64,000 bases of DNA, from NCBI GenBank assembly GCA_964504665.1, contig CAZDEH010000002.1:22502-86501 (forward strand), written 5' to 3'. The translations under genes were made by a program, and so were the position numbers. The notes under the pieces are model-generated. The model was not told where the DNA came from and made no database searches. It saw only the letters and a list, made by a program, of their open reading frames with translations. How positions within the stretch are numbered: the first letter of the stretch is position 1; every line of letters starts with the position of its first letter. Below are positions 63,122-64,000 of this stretch, in pieces. This DNA is from STC-54 sp964504665 (GTDB lineage Bacteria; Patescibacteriota; Microgenomatia; Daviesbacterales; UBA10151).

Positions 63122-63160
63122 TCAATCCCGGATTAGAATTAGCTTGACAATCCCGGATTG
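63122..63160 (+). repeat. REP-like doublet upstream of the RAYT gene
   Basis: CAATCCCGGATTA (63123-63135) and CAATCCCGGATTG (63148-63160), 25 nt apart start to start, identical in layout to the doublet in tsaB. Lies 20 nt before the RAYT start. Confidence 0.88.
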
Positions 63161-63180
63161 AATTGTTAATAATATAAATA

Positions 63181-63828
63181 ATGCCTTACCGGATAATCCC
63201 CTTCGTTACTGGAAACTATTATCATCTTTATAATAGGGGATTGCGTAAACAGAATATTTTTGCTAATAATCAAGATTACAAAAGATTCATTAAAACTTTC
63301 TTTTATTATCAAATACAAAATCCTAAACCTAAATTCTCCCTTTACCAACAATCTCAACTTTACAAAATAGATCCTACTCAAAAAATTGTGGAAATTCTCT
63401 GCTATTGCTTAATGCCAAATCACTTTCATCTCTTAATTAAACAAACTAAGGATAATGGTGTATCTGAATTTATGAGAAAATTTATTCATAGCTATACTGC
63501 ATATTCAAATACCAAAAATAACACATTAGGACCTTTATTTCAGGGAATGTTTAAAGCAAAATTAATAGAATCTGACGAGCAACTTTTCCATTTATCCAGA
63601 TATATTCACTTAAATCCATTAACCTCTCTGTTAGTCAAGGATTTAAAATTTTACCCCTGGTCTTCTTATCATTCATATATCAACTCAGGTCAGGATACAT
63701 TAGCCAAAGAAGATATACTTTCATTCTTTAATTCTCCTCAGAATTATGAAGAATTTGTTTTAGATCAAGCTGATTATGGAACTACCCTGGAATTACTTAA
63801 ACATCAGGTCATAGATATAGAAAAATAA
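63181..63828 (+). CDS. REP-associated tyrosine transposase (RAYT, Y1 family)
   Basis: 215 residues. HUH-type single-strand endonuclease fold. YYHLYNRGLRKQNIFANNQ at the N-terminus, the HxH metal motif in MPNHFHLLIKQ (H81, H83), catalytic-Tyr helix KFIHSYTAYSNTKN, then GPLFQGMFKAKLIES, YIHLNPLTSLL and the WSSYHSYI box. All are typical of TnpA_REP (PF01797). It is flanked by REP-like palindromes on both sides, and similar palindromes are scattered at 37110, 37391 and 48702. RAYTs are thought to move or maintain REP sequences and are usually single-copy and vertically kept. Intact by reading frame. Confidence 0.92.
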   Translation: MPYRIIPFVTGNYYHLYNRGLRKQNIFANNQDYKRFIKTFFYYQIQNPKPKFSLYQQSQLYKIDPTQKIVEILCYCLMPNHFHLLIKQTKDNGVSEFMRKFIHSYTAYSNTKNNTLGPLFQGMFKAKLIESDEQLFHLSRYIHLNPLTSLLVKDLKFYPWSSYHSYINSGQDTLAKEDILSFFNSPQNYEEFVLDQADYGTTLELLKHQVIDIEK

Positions 63829-64000
63829 TTACAATTAGCCTGTCAATCCGGGATTGGAATTATTAATATTGGGAATACCTATAACCTTGTTCAGGACTCA
63901 TTTTAAAAATCCCTCTTGTTGATTTTTGGCCCAATCAATCTAGATTGGGACTGTCGCCCAATTAGCCTTGTAGGCTCAATTAATTCATGATACAGTTTAA
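63829..64000. other. gene-free right end with further palindromes
   Basis: Besides the REP copy at 63844 it holds CCAATC-AATCTA-GATTGG (63931-63948), a 6-bp stem. No coding sequence or promoter recognised to the window edge. Confidence 0.5.
63844..63856 (-). repeat. REP-like repeat downstream of the RAYT gene (opposite orientation)
   Basis: CAATCCGGGATTG on the plus strand (CAATCCCGGATTG on minus), 16 nt after the RAYT stop. Together with the upstream doublet it brackets the gene in inverted orientation. Confidence 0.85.

Noticed and set aside
63121..63160. Possible CRISPR array from the repeated CAATCCCGGATTG
   Set aside because: Only two units per site, 12-nt spacers, palindromic core and a RAYT gene next door fit REP, not CRISPR; no cas genes.
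1..64000. UGA recoded as glycine (Gracilibacteria/SR1 code)
   Set aside because: Several genes end in TGA at tight ATGA overlaps with the next start, and core proteins contain no internal UGA.

Overview
This is a 64 kb window from an AT-rich bacterial genome (about one third G+C by eye) that looks like a Patescibacteria/CPR member, most likely Microgenomates-type. That assignment is inference from gene content: many short proteins, Pro/Thr-rich surface proteins, a reordered M23 peptidase beside FtsEX, a very short TsaB, and a dense block of GT-C membrane proteins. UGA acts as a stop throughout (for example the ATGA junction at 11606), so this is code 11 and not the UGA-Gly code of Gracilibacteria/SR1. 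Four runs of N show that it is a scaffolded assembly, probably from a metagenome. One gap (10352-10451) is flanked by the same 55 bp on both sides. Two 10-N gaps (26506, 30478) have the wrong length modulo 3 and split real genes.

1-37.3 kb is a surface-glycan island. About fourteen multi-pass GT-C-like proteins or domains (ArnT/PMT-like, YfhO, PTPS-related, GT87-like, PIG-V-like and a GHDGxWH pair) are mixed with seven GT2 domains, one GT4 enzyme and a Wzx-type flippase. Three of the GT2 enzymes resemble polyprenyl-phosphate sugar synthases, and one of these is fused to GtrA. The inferred scheme is that they make and flip lipid-phosphate sugars, which the GT-C enzymes use outside the membrane. 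Nucleotide-sugar genes (gmd, an rfbD-like and an rfbC-like gene), a small membrane protein, a CAP-domain protein and tsaB close the leftward unit. Two fusions stand out: GT2 with GT-C (1669-3678) and a deacetylase-like ectodomain with a membrane domain (16677-20126).

37.4-48.5 kb is mostly core: two small unknown genes (one apparently frameshifted), prfB, a membrane-anchored protein, ftsE, ftsX, a coiled-coil M23 peptidase with its motifs in permuted order, a surface protein, tsaE, a Pro-rich membrane protein and secA. 48.5-53.9 kb is a second sugar locus: galE and ugd are divergent, and a two-gene membrane cassette lies between galE and a duplicated remnant of the galE 3' end. 54-64 kb has serS, an HD-domain gene, lysS, greA, tRNA-Glu(CTC), an iron-permease-family gene, a P-type ATPase, a histidine kinase with two single-domain receivers, and a REP-associated (RAYT) transposase with its palindromes.

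Two patterns cut across the window. First, many transcription units start with a TATAAT-like box only 6-9 nt before the start codon, which implies leaderless mRNAs; a 76-residue Pro-rich gene instead has a perfect 12-nt Shine-Dalgarno. Second, repeats have entered coding sequence of housekeeping genes: a REP doublet in tsaB, a GC-rich palindrome in secA and a heptanucleotide array in prfB. No rRNA, CRISPR array or prophage was seen, and no gene-free stretch exceeds 300 bases.
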